This document shows, one piece after another, positions 1-5,395 of a DNA stretch of 5,570 nt (positions are counted from its first letter, which is position 1; each line of letters starts with the position of its first letter). The translations under genes and the position numbers were made by a program. Source of the stretch: Planctomycetota bacterium (GTDB lineage Bacteria; Planctomycetota; Brocadiia; JAJRTI01); assembly GCA_024278415.1 (NCBI GenBank), contig JAJRTI010000520.1, positions 1 to 5,570 on the forward strand. The letters are read 5' to 3'. The notes beneath the pieces were generated by a model, which saw only the letters and a program-made list of their open reading frames with translations, ran no database searches and was not told the origin of the DNA.

Positions 1-36
1 CGTTCGCCCGCTGACGCGACCGAACGAGCTTGCACT

Positions 37-66
37 GGGCTATGTTGTGATGCGCCTTCGGCGCAT
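37..66 (+). repeat. GC-hairpin intergenic repeat, degenerate copy
   Basis: The segment opens with GGGCTAT at 37-43. After eight more bases comes the stem GCGCC (52-56 region), loop TTC (57-59) and GGCGC (60-64), extended outward to a perfect 7-bp stem ATGCGCC/GGCGCAT (50-66). The layout of 15 bases then a 5-3-5 hairpin is the same as at 5533-5560 (plus) and 5361-5334 (minus), although the eight bases after GGGCTAT have drifted. It lies beyond the 3' end of the minus-strand gene, so it could also act as a transcript-end hairpin, but no T-rich tail follows it on either strand. The repeat assignment rests on shared architecture more than on base identity. Confidence 0.5.
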
Positions 67-74
67 GTGCATTC

Positions 75-86
75 TGCGCCGGCGCA
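75..86. repeat. 12-bp perfect palindrome TGCGCCGGCGCA
   Basis: A perfect 12-bp self-complementary sequence lies nine bases after the hairpin at 50-66 and shares its TGCGCC core. Within the 160-base non-coding stretch at the left edge the other visible structure is a 6-bp inverted repeat, CGTTCG (1-6) with CGAACG (21-26). Bases 87-160, up to the stop codon of the minus-strand gene, show nothing recognisable. The role is unknown. Transcript-end structure for the gene ending at 161, or part of the repeat cluster, are both possible. Confidence 0.35.
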
Positions 87-160
87 CCACGGGAATGAAC
101 GCCCAGTTTACTACGTACGTTCAGACCTGCACCCTTTGTTTCCATGTGGTGTACGCGGAG

Positions 161-1105
161 CTACTTCGGCAGCCGATACACGCGCACGTTGTCGTACTGC
201 GCCTCGGTCGGCACGAAGTTGCGGAACGCAAAATAGCCGCCAGCCAACGGCGCCTTGGCGCGCCGCGAATCCAAGTGGTCGAGGATCGTCTGGCCATCAA
301 CTTGGACGACGACCCGCGCGCCGCGCACGGTCACCGCAACGTGGTACCACTTCTCGGCGTCGCCGAACACGGGTCTGTCCGCGTGATGGCGAGCCAGGAC
401 CGATACGTCCTGGAAACGCTGCCAGATCTCTTTGTAGCGCGCGACGTGCGGATCGATGGCTTGCTTGAACGGCGGCCTGCGCATGAGTTGCGCAAGCTCG
501 CGCGGGTCGTCGGGCAACGCGGCGATCTTGGCGGCCTTCATGCACTCCGCGAGCTGCGCCGTGGTGAGCCAACGGTCCGGGAAGTGTAGCGGGTGGTAGG
601 GCATGCGGTCGATAAACTCCTGAGTCACGTCGCTCCCGCCGAGGTGGCGCAGGTTCAGCTCTGTCTGATCCGAGCGCAGGATGCCCATCGAGTACAACTC
701 GATGCGCGGCTCGTACGCGTAGTCGCCATATTCGGCCCTGGGCCGCGGCCAAGCGAAGACGCTGCGGTCGGCTTCCGTCGTCCGCGCACTGAAGAAGAAC
801 AGGCACCGGCTCTTGGGCTCAGCCTTGCAATCGAACTCGATCCGCAAGTCTCCCCAGACCGGCTGCTTGCACCACAGCACGGAGCAGCGGGTGATCTGGC
901 CGCGGACCTCGCGCTTCTCGGTCTTGATGCGCAGCTTGCCTTCCGGCGTCACGGACACATCGGCCAGGCCGTCGAGGCTCCAGTTACTGAGGGATGCAGG
1001 CGAGTCGAAGTCCTCCCGGAGCACCAGCTCCCCTTGCTCGCCAGCCGCGCGGAGCGTTGCGGCGAGCGCTAAAGCGATGACAAGCGTGGTGGCGAATGGG
1101 GACAT
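161..1105 (-). CDS. Exported DUF1961-family (YesU-like) beta-sandwich protein
   Basis: The 314-residue product has a hydrophobic N-terminus (residues 4-18) resembling a signal peptide, with likely cleavage in the LRAAGEQ stretch, so it is probably exported. The rest reads as a concanavalin-A-like jelly roll of the DUF1961 type: EDFDS at 31-35, FFFSA at 103-107, a segment ending TELNLR at 148-153, WYHVAV at 253-258, VDG at 269-271 and GGYFAFR at 289-295, closing with YDNVRVY. The family includes Bacillus subtilis YesU, encoded in a rhamnogalacturonan-use cluster, so a carbohydrate-related role is plausible but unproven. Residues about 154-247 form a long, mostly helical-looking insertion between NLR and the final strands, making it longer than YesU (about 220 residues). 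The ATG at 1105 is chosen because GAGGAAG sits six bases upstream. The longer reading begins with a TTG at 1177 that lies inside the predicted -35 box. The N-terminus lacks a positive charge before the hydrophobic stretch, which is atypical. It is transcribed away from the flotillin genes. Confidence 0.8.
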   Translation of the reverse strand: MSPFATTLVIALALAATLRAAGEQGELVLREDFDSPASLSNWSLDGLADVSVTPEGKLRIKTEKREVRGQITRCSVLWCKQPVWGDLRIEFDCKAEPKSRCLFFFSARTTEADRSVFAWPRPRAEYGDYAYEPRIELYSMGILRSDQTELNLRHLGGSDVTQEFIDRMPYHPLHFPDRWLTTAQLAECMKAAKIAALPDDPRELAQLMRRPPFKQAIDPHVARYKEIWQRFQDVSVLARHHADRPVFGDAEKWYHVAVTVRGARVVVQVDGQTILDHLDSRRAKAPLAGGYFAFRNFVPTEAQYDNVRVYRLPK

Positions 1106-1148
1106 GTCGGGCTTCCTCGCGGTTGCGCGGACGGGAGTGTGATAGGTG

Positions 1149-1177
1149 ATTGTCGGCAATCGTGCACGCGGAGTCAA
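1149..1177 (-). promoter_or_regulatory. Predicted sigma70-type promoter of the DUF1961 gene
   Basis: On the minus strand TTGACT (1177-1172) is followed after exactly 17 bases by GACAAT (1154-1149), matching the -35 and -10 consensus at five and four of six positions. Transcription would start near 1142, giving a leader of about 37 bases to the ATG at 1105, with GAGGAAG properly placed in it. This position also argues against translation starting at the upstream TTG. It is a sequence match only, and strong matches also occur by chance. Confidence 0.45.
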
Positions 1178-1253
1178 GCCGTGCCGCCAGCCTCACGCTC
1201 CGGTGCATCCTGTGGCTGTAAGCGCCTGGCCGCCCAGACGCCCGGGAATTGTA

Positions 1254-1298
1254 CTTGACTGCGATGCAGTGCCATGGCACAGTGGCGGCCCAGTCAAG
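1254..1298. promoter_or_regulatory. Compound dyad, candidate operator with a weak promoter match
   Basis: An 8-bp inverted repeat, CTTGACTG (1254-1261) and CAGTCAAG (1291-1298), brackets a perfect 12-bp palindrome GTGCCATGGCAC (1269-1280). The two centres are less than two bases apart. The left arm contains TTGACT (1255-1260), which could be a -35 box, with CACAGT (1278-1283) 17 bases on as a poor -10 (three of six). If so, the inner palindrome lies in the promoter spacer, a usual place for a repressor to act. It is about 100 bases before the NfeD-like gene. No regulator gene is in the window to name as partner. Confidence 0.35.
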
Positions 1299-1395
1299 GC
1301 TCCGTGGCATCCCGTTCGCATTGCCGTCGCCGAAGAATGTTTCCATTCCGAGGCGAGCAGCCCGCGCACCTACCGTGCAGGCAGGAGGATACGAT

Positions 1396-2109
1396 ATGCC
1401 GGACTTTCCCTTGCTTGGCTCGCTCTTTACCATCGCCACGATCTTCGGCTTGGGCGTGCTGTTGATCGACTTCATGGGCCTGCTGGGCGAGCACGGCCAT
1501 GACGACCTTGACAGCGACGGCGGCGACGATGGCGGGCCGGCGGATCACGCCCCCGACGTGGCGGATCACGCCGAAGGCGATGGCGAACACGATGCCGGCC
1601 ACGATGATGGGGTGCAACACGAGCAGGCAGACCACGCAAACGTGCACGGCGACACGACCGGCGTGCTCATCCTGTCAGCCCTCCGCTACCTTCGTTCTTG
1701 CGTGTACTTCTCTGCGGGCTTCGGCCCGGTCGGCCTGCTCGCCCAGGCCAAGGGATACAACCCCATGCTCTGCCTCGCGTGGTCGGTGCCCTCCGGGTTC
1801 GTGTCGCTTGTGATCGTCCGCGCCATTCTGCGCATCCAGCGCAAGGATACGGACTCGACGATCAAGGCCGAGGACATTCTCATGCGCAAGGCGGTAGTCA
1901 TCGTGCCCATCGAGAAAGACGGCATGGGCAAGGTGCGCATCGTCATGGACCAATCCGTCCAAGAGCAGTATGCCCTGCCCTACCACGACGACGAAAGTTT
2001 CTCGTCCGGCGACGAAGTCTACATCCGCAACGTGACCGACGAGTGTGTGCAGGTGGAGAGCAAGGATCGCTTCGAGGGCGACGCGTCCGCCACTCTCAAC
2101 GCGCTTTAG
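1396..2109 (+). CDS. NfeD1b/YqiJ-like membrane protein with C-terminal OB fold
   Basis: The 237-residue product has a hydrophobic segment at about 5-30, an extremely acidic, His-rich loop at 32-86, further hydrophobic segments at about 88-118 and 122-146, and a small beta-rich domain at about 158-222 that reads as an NfeD/YqiJ OB fold (KAVVIVPIEKDGMGKVRI, then SSGDEVYIRNV and a closing VQVE). This order matches the E. coli YqiJ layout. Such proteins partner flotillins in membrane microdomains, and two flotillin-family genes follow here, which strongly supports the call. The loop has nine His, fifteen Asp and four Glu in 55 residues with no Lys or Arg, suggesting possible divalent-metal binding (inference). 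Membrane topology is unclear: basic residues after the third segment (RIQRK) suggest a cytoplasmic OB fold, but the all-acidic loop does not fit easily on that side. The ATG at 1396 is chosen because AGGAGG sits seven bases upstream. The reading frame is open further back to a TTG at 1249, but that part has no family similarity. Confidence 0.82.
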   Translation: MPDFPLLGSLFTIATIFGLGVLLIDFMGLLGEHGHDDLDSDGGDDGGPADHAPDVADHAEGDGEHDAGHDDGVQHEQADHANVHGDTTGVLILSALRYLRSCVYFSAGFGPVGLLAQAKGYNPMLCLAWSVPSGFVSLVIVRAILRIQRKDTDSTIKAEDILMRKAVVIVPIEKDGMGKVRIVMDQSVQEQYALPYHDDESFSSGDEVYIRNVTDECVQVESKDRFEGDASATLNAL

Positions 2110-2128
2110 TCGCTTAACGGTTTTCCAA

Positions 2129-2144
2129 CGACAACATGTTGTCG
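2129..2144. promoter_or_regulatory. 16-bp perfect palindrome, candidate operator or transcript-end dyad
   Basis: CGACAACATGTTGTCG is self-complementary over all 16 bases and begins 20 bases after the NfeD-like stop codon. A loopless dyad of this length resembles a dimeric regulator site more than an intrinsic terminator, and no T-run follows. It stands at the start of the 416-base gap between the NfeD-like gene and the flotillin pair. The palindrome is certain; the function is not. Confidence 0.4.
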
Positions 2145-2170
2145 ATGTGTACGGCGCGAGGCGACGTGGT

Positions 2171-2248
2171 TTGTAGTAGGGCCATTCACTGCCCGTCGAA
2201 CGTCCTTGCCCTCACGAGGCAGACGGGCGATAAATCGCCCTACTACAA
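2171..2248. repeat. 78-bp nested inverted repeat (MITE- or REP-like element)
   Basis: The outer arms TTGTAGTAGGGC (2171-2182) and GCCCTACTACAA (2237-2248) are a perfect 12-bp inverted repeat. Inside, in exact register, GCCCGTC (2191-2197) pairs with GACGGGC (2222-2228). The right half can fold alone instead: GGGCGAT (2225-2231) and ATCGCCC (2234-2240) around two bases. The left half contains GGGCCATTCACTG (2179-2191), differing at one base from the repeat core at 5533-5545. Palindromes of this GTAGTAGGGCGAT style resemble short dispersed intergenic elements in bacterial genomes (from general knowledge, not searched). No open frame in it looks coding. Confidence 0.6.
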
Positions 2249-2326
2249 GCGGCCCGACGGTGGCGCCGCCGCCCCTTTCCCACAGCGAAGTCTGCGAGAA
2301 AGCGTAGTCCCTTAGTGCCTTAAGCA

Positions 2327-2355
2327 TTCGTAAGCGCGACAAAAGACAAGATACT
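2327..2355 (+). promoter_or_regulatory. Weak promoter match upstream of the flotillin pair
   Basis: TTCGTA (2327-2332), 17 bases, then GATACT (2350-2355) matches the sigma70 boxes at three and four of six positions. It lies in one of the few less GC-rich patches of the gap (2310-2355). Transcription would begin near 2361, directly before the inverted repeat at 2364-2419, leaving a leader of about 165 bases. This is weak evidence. The flotillin genes could instead be read through from the NfeD-like gene. Confidence 0.2.
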
Positions 2356-2363
2356 GCACGCAT

Positions 2364-2419
2364 GGAGCGGATCCCGAGGCTTCGGGACCGTCCGTCGGAA
2401 TGCGAAGGCCGTCCGCTCC
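2364..2419 (+). other. Potential branched RNA structure in the flotillin leader
   Basis: GGAGCGGA (2364-2371) can pair with TCCGCTCC (2412-2419), a perfect 8-bp stem. Directly abutting the left arm, TCCCGA (2372-2377) pairs with TCGGGA (2382-2387) around the loop GGCT, so the two helices could stack. The remaining inner bases (2388-2411) hold only a 3-bp hairpin. It does not match any riboswitch class I recognise. It may be a leader element or another intergenic repeat. Confidence 0.35.
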
Positions 2420-2425
2420 GGGGTT

Positions 2426-2443
2426 GCGGGCGAAGCCCGCTTT
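2426..2443 (+). terminator. Weak intrinsic-terminator-like hairpin before the flotillin pair
   Basis: GCGGGC (2426-2431), loop GAA and GCCCGC (2435-2440) form a tight 6-bp GC stem, followed by TTTGTT. The T-tract is short, so termination would be inefficient. If active it would end transcripts from the NfeD-like gene or attenuate transcription into the flotillin genes. Stem-triloop hairpins of the same kind recur as repeats elsewhere in the window, so a repeat origin is an equal alternative. Confidence 0.3.
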
Positions 2444-2490
2444 GTTGATCACGCCTGCTCCGGCATCACACGCACTCACCCATGTCTTTA

Positions 2491-2503
2491 GCGGCCAAGC
2501 CGC
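2491..2503 (+). other. GC hairpin just upstream of the flotillin ribosome site
   Basis: GCGGC (2491-2495), loop CAA and GCCGC (2499-2503) form a 5-bp stem ending about ten bases before the AAAGGAGG site (2513-2520). It leaves the ribosome site free, so it is more likely a leader or repeat hairpin than a translation block. It has the same 5-3-5 shape as the hairpins at the window ends but lacks the GGGCTATT core. Confidence 0.3.
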
Positions 2504-2525
2504 ATCACTCTGAAAGGAGGCGCGT

Positions 2526-3899
2526 ATGTTCGTACTCATGAAGGTCGACCCCACCAGCGTCGGCTGGGGTATCGGAGGAGTTGTAGCCTTTCTCGTCCTC
2601 GTGGCGTTCCTCAAGACGCTCATACGCGTCTGCCCGGCCAACGCGATCCTCGTGGTGTCCGGCTTCGAGCACCGCGTCGGCGACAAGAAGTACGGCTTCC
2701 GCATTGTGCCGGAAGCGGGGAAGAAGGGCTGGACAGTGGTCATCCCCTACTTCGAGCGCGTCGAAGCTCTGGACCTGACTATTGTGCCGGTTGACGTTCG
2801 TGTCGAGGGCGTCAACGCGGCCAACGGCATCACCGTCGGCGCCGACGCCACGGCCTGTGTGTGTATCGACGACGAACGGCCCGAACTGCTCTACAACGCC
2901 GCCGCGCGCCTGTTGGGCAAGTCCAGGGAAGAGATCCACGAGCAAATCCAGAAGACCATGGTCGGCAACTTCCGTGGCGCGCTCAACCGCACTACGCCCC
3001 TTCAGGCCATCGGTATGACCGAGGAGATGGAGGCGGAGGAAACCGAGACCGGCGTGCCCATCCCCGATGACAGCGACACCAAGGGCGCCCCGCCCAACGT
3101 GCGCGATTTACTGCTCAAGGATTGCACGGAGGACCTATCCACTTTCGGCGTCAACGTCGTCTCAGTTTCGCTCCAGCGCATTTGGGACACATCCGAGTAC
3201 ATCGCCAACTTGGCCAACAAGACGCTGTCCCGTAAGCGCAAGGAGGTCGAGATCGAAGAGGCGCGCCTGCACGCCAAAGCCGAGCAGGCCGAATCCGACG
3301 CGCAGCGCCGCACCGAAGTGGCCAAGAGCCAAGCCGACCAGAAGATCCTCGCCGCCGTCCAGGAGCTAGAGGTCTTCAGGCGCCAATGCGACGCGGCCAT
3401 CGAACAGGCCAAGCTCGAAGCCGACAGCGCTATTGCCGCGGCCGAGAACGAGGGCCAGAAGCGGGTCCAAGACGTCCTGGTGCAACTCCAAGAGTTGAAG
3501 AACCGCTCCGAAGTCCTGCTTGAGCAAGACGCCAAGAGGCAGGAAGCCGAGATCCTCGCGCAGGGCAAGGCCGAGGCCACCGAGATCATGCAGGGCACGC
3601 GCAACGAACTCCTTCAGCGCCGAGTCCAGCTCATGTCTGAGGCTGGCGACTACGGCAAGATTGCGCTCTTCATCCAGCAACTGCCACACCTCTTCACGGC
3701 CTTCGGAGATCACGCCAAGAACATGGAGGTCGATCGTCTGCTCATCATGGCAGACAAAGGCGGGTTCGACGAGGCCGTCAATCGCGGCCCGCGCGCACTC
3801 GTGGACTTCCTCAAGCACTTCCAGGAGGCGTTCGGCGTGAACATCAAGGATCTGCTGGCGAGTGACCAACCCGCGGAAGGAAAGGAGGTGGTCGCATGA
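2526..3899 (+). CDS. Flotillin-family SPFH protein A (first of a tandem pair)
   Basis: The 457-residue product has an N-terminal hydrophobic anchor (about 14-33), an SPFH/Band-7 domain (about 36-225), a long charged Ala/Glu-rich coiled coil (about 232-370) and a short C-terminal helical region. This is the flotillin order and close to the usual flotillin length. Typical signs are PANAILVVSG at 37-46 just after the anchor, and the EA-repeat rod (KAEQAES at 251-257, KAEATEI at 348-354). Flotillins oligomerise on membranes and organise microdomains; the NfeD-like gene upstream is the expected partner. Residues about 165-190 form an acidic, Pro-containing stretch (EEMEAEETETG then PDDSDTK) absent from protein B, which looks like an insertion in the SPFH domain. 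This protein is more divergent from standard flotillins than B, so SPFH family is firmer than flotillin subtype. The ATG at 2526 follows AAAGGAGG by five bases. Its stop overlaps the next start as ATGA, implying translational coupling. Confidence 0.85.
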   Translation: MFVLMKVDPTSVGWGIGGVVAFLVLVAFLKTLIRVCPANAILVVSGFEHRVGDKKYGFRIVPEAGKKGWTVVIPYFERVEALDLTIVPVDVRVEGVNAANGITVGADATACVCIDDERPELLYNAAARLLGKSREEIHEQIQKTMVGNFRGALNRTTPLQAIGMTEEMEAEETETGVPIPDDSDTKGAPPNVRDLLLKDCTEDLSTFGVNVVSVSLQRIWDTSEYIANLANKTLSRKRKEVEIEEARLHAKAEQAESDAQRRTEVAKSQADQKILAAVQELEVFRRQCDAAIEQAKLEADSAIAAAENEGQKRVQDVLVQLQELKNRSEVLLEQDAKRQEAEILAQGKAEATEIMQGTRNELLQRRVQLMSEAGDYGKIALFIQQLPHLFTAFGDHAKNMEVDRLLIMADKGGFDEAVNRGPRALVDFLKHFQEAFGVNIKDLLASDQPAEGKEVVA

Positions 3900-5158
3900 T
3901 TACCGGCATCATCACACTGTTCGGTCTCATCGCGCTGACCATCTTCATCCAAATCCTCACCAAGATGAAGAACGTCCCGCCCAGCGAACTCGCTGTCGTG
4001 CATGGCAAGCGCGGGGACGATGGGGAAGGCTTCAAGACTTTCCGCGGCGGCCGCGTGTTCGTGCTGCCGCTGATCCATCGCTTCAGCACGATGGACCTCA
4101 CACCCATGACGACCACCGTCGTCGTCGAGTCGGCCATCGCCAAGGGCATCGTGCCTCTCGTCGTGAAGGCCACGGTCAGTTTCGGCGTCGCCACGTCGCA
4201 GAGAGGCCTGCGCAACGCGGTCAAGCGCATCCTCGCCCTGAGCCACGACTGGGACAACCTGATCCATATCGCCAATTCGATGATCGAAGGCCACTTGCGC
4301 GATTCGCTCGCGCAGATGACCCCTGAGGAGGTCATGAGCCAGAAGGAGCGCTTGGTCAAGAACATGATCCAAGTCTGCAAGAACGACCTCGAAGGCATCG
4401 GCCTCGAAATCACGACCATGAACATCGCAGACGTGGAAGACCACCGCTTCGAGGGAGTGAAGGAGCCCGACCTCTACATCGGCCTCCTGAAGCGCGTGCA
4501 AAGCGCCAACGCACATACCCAATCCCGCACAGCGAAGGCCAACGCTCTGGCCGAAGCCACCGAACAGGCCGAAGCCAGGCGAGCCGAAGTTGAGGTCCGC
4601 AAGGCTGAAAACGAGAAGCAAGAGATCGACGCATCATCCAAGCTCCGCATCGCCGAAGAGAAGCAACGTTCGGCCGTTGGTGTCGAGCAAGCCCAACGCG
4701 ACGCAGATGCGCAAGTGGCCGGCGTTCTCAGGCAGATCGAGGCCGAGAAGTTGCGCATCGCCATGCTCGATGCGAAGTTCAGAGCCGAGATCGTCACGCC
4801 CGCCAAGGCGCAGCAGGAAAAACAAGTGCTCAACGCCCGGGGCGAAGCGGAGTCCCTGCGCCGGCCGGCCGAAGCCGAACTGAACCAGATCGAGCGCACG
4901 ATCAACATCCTCAAGACCGCCGGCAAGGCCGGCCTCACGACCTACGTGATCGAGAAGTTCGATGAGATGATCTCCGCGTTCGCCAAGACCATCGACATGT
5001 TCCCTGTGGAGCACGTCAACGTCATCTCCGGCTCGGCCAAGCAAGGCCCCATCAGCGCGGTGCATCCCGGCGCGCTCGATGTGGCCCGCAACAACCAGAT
5101 CGAGGCCGCGCTCGCGGCTGCCGCAACCGAAGTCGCTAAGGAAGCAAAGGCCGAGTAA
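3896..5158 (+). CDS. Flotillin-family SPFH protein B (YqiK/FloT-like, second of the pair)
   Basis: The 420-residue product has a hydrophobic anchor at about 3-21, an SPFH/Band-7 domain (about 25-195), an Ala/Glu-rich coiled coil (about 200-345) and a C-terminal oligomerisation region with VIEKFDEMISAFAKTID (351-367), followed by an Ala-rich tail. FRGGRVFVLPLIHRFSTMDL (49-68) is the characteristic flotillin segment, and EIVTPAKAQQEKQ (298-310) then ARGEAES fits the conserved rod of the FloT/YqiK group. It should be membrane-bound and oligomeric, working with protein A and the NfeD-like protein. Its ATG overlaps the stop of gene A by four bases, and its AAAGGAGG site (3881-3888) lies inside gene A, so roughly matched synthesis of the two is expected. 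A proline at 323 (LRRPAEAE) interrupts a stretch usually helical, a minor oddity. It is a divergent paralogue of A, not a recent duplicate: the two align in architecture but little in sequence. Confidence 0.9.
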   Translation: MITGIITLFGLIALTIFIQILTKMKNVPPSELAVVHGKRGDDGEGFKTFRGGRVFVLPLIHRFSTMDLTPMTTTVVVESAIAKGIVPLVVKATVSFGVATSQRGLRNAVKRILALSHDWDNLIHIANSMIEGHLRDSLAQMTPEEVMSQKERLVKNMIQVCKNDLEGIGLEITTMNIADVEDHRFEGVKEPDLYIGLLKRVQSANAHTQSRTAKANALAEATEQAEARRAEVEVRKAENEKQEIDASSKLRIAEEKQRSAVGVEQAQRDADAQVAGVLRQIEAEKLRIAMLDAKFRAEIVTPAKAQQEKQVLNARGEAESLRRPAEAELNQIERTINILKTAGKAGLTTYVIEKFDEMISAFAKTIDMFPVEHVNVISGSAKQGPISAVHPGALDVARNNQIEAALAAAATEVAKEAKAE

Positions 5159-5333
5159 CCGCCCGCCAACTGAACCTGCTGACGCGTCGAGGCGCGGCTA
5201 TACGCTGTCACACGATTCCGCCAGCGCAGGCATAGCGCACTTGCGTTTTGCGCCGTTGAAACTTGCGAGCGGCCCGACCAGTTGCACGCCAGCACGGGGC
5301 TTGTCCCCAATGGCGCTGACTTAGCGTTCTCCA
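5159..5333. other. Non-coding stretch after the flotillin pair, no clear feature
   Basis: These 175 bases directly follow the stop of flotillin B. I see no ribosome site with a plausible frame and no strong terminator: the only simple hairpin is GGGG (5296-5299) with CCCC (5305-5308), which is weak and without a T-run. Transcription may end further on, at the GC hairpins from 5334. The open frames crossing it on both strands have biased, low-complexity composition typical of shadow translation. Confidence 0.5.
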
Positions 5334-5361
5334 GCGCCGTAGGCGCGGCAGTCAATAGCCC
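5334..5361 (-). repeat. GC-hairpin intergenic repeat, reverse copy
   Basis: Read on the minus strand, GGGCTATTGACTG (5361-5349) plus two bases is followed by the hairpin GCGCC, TAC, GGCGC (5346-5334). This matches the copy at 5533-5560 without gaps, differing at one position in the 13-base core and by compensating changes in the stem (GCGCC/GGCGC against GCCCC/GGGGC), which keep the hairpin intact. It lies about 175 bases after the flotillin stop and could serve as a transcript-end structure. Confidence 0.6.
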
Positions 5362-5395
5362 GGCGGCGGGGGTCAACGGCCGCCCGGGGGCACGT

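Noticed and set aside
1106..1177. Longer N-terminus for the DUF1961 protein starting at a TTG at 1177
   Set aside because: The TTG is part of the predicted -35 box, no ribosome site precedes it, and the ATG at 1105 has GAGGAAG at proper spacing followed by a signal-peptide-like sequence.
1276..1292. TGGCAC at 1275-1280 as a sigma54 promoter element
   Set aside because: The required TTGC-type -12 element at the right spacing is missing; the TGGCAC is explained by the palindrome GTGCCATGGCAC.
2136..2315. Plus-strand open frame of 59 codons in the same gap
   Set aside because: Its ATG sits in the middle of the 16-bp palindrome with no ribosome site, and the translation follows the inverted repeat without any protein-like pattern.
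2106..2363. Minus-strand open frame of 85 codons in the gap between the NfeD-like gene and the flotillins
   Set aside because: No Shine-Dalgarno before its start, no family resemblance, and it reads straight through the palindromic repeat at 2171-2248 and the 16-bp palindrome.
2482..2541. Short 19-codon frame overlapping the flotillin A start, considered as a leader peptide
   Set aside because: It has no ribosome site of its own, and no run of one amino acid that would suggest attenuation.
3710..4621. Long minus-strand open frame (303 codons) opposite both flotillins
   Set aside because: It is a shadow of the high-GC coding strand: the opposite frames encode clear SPFH proteins with ribosome sites, and the antisense product shows no domain.
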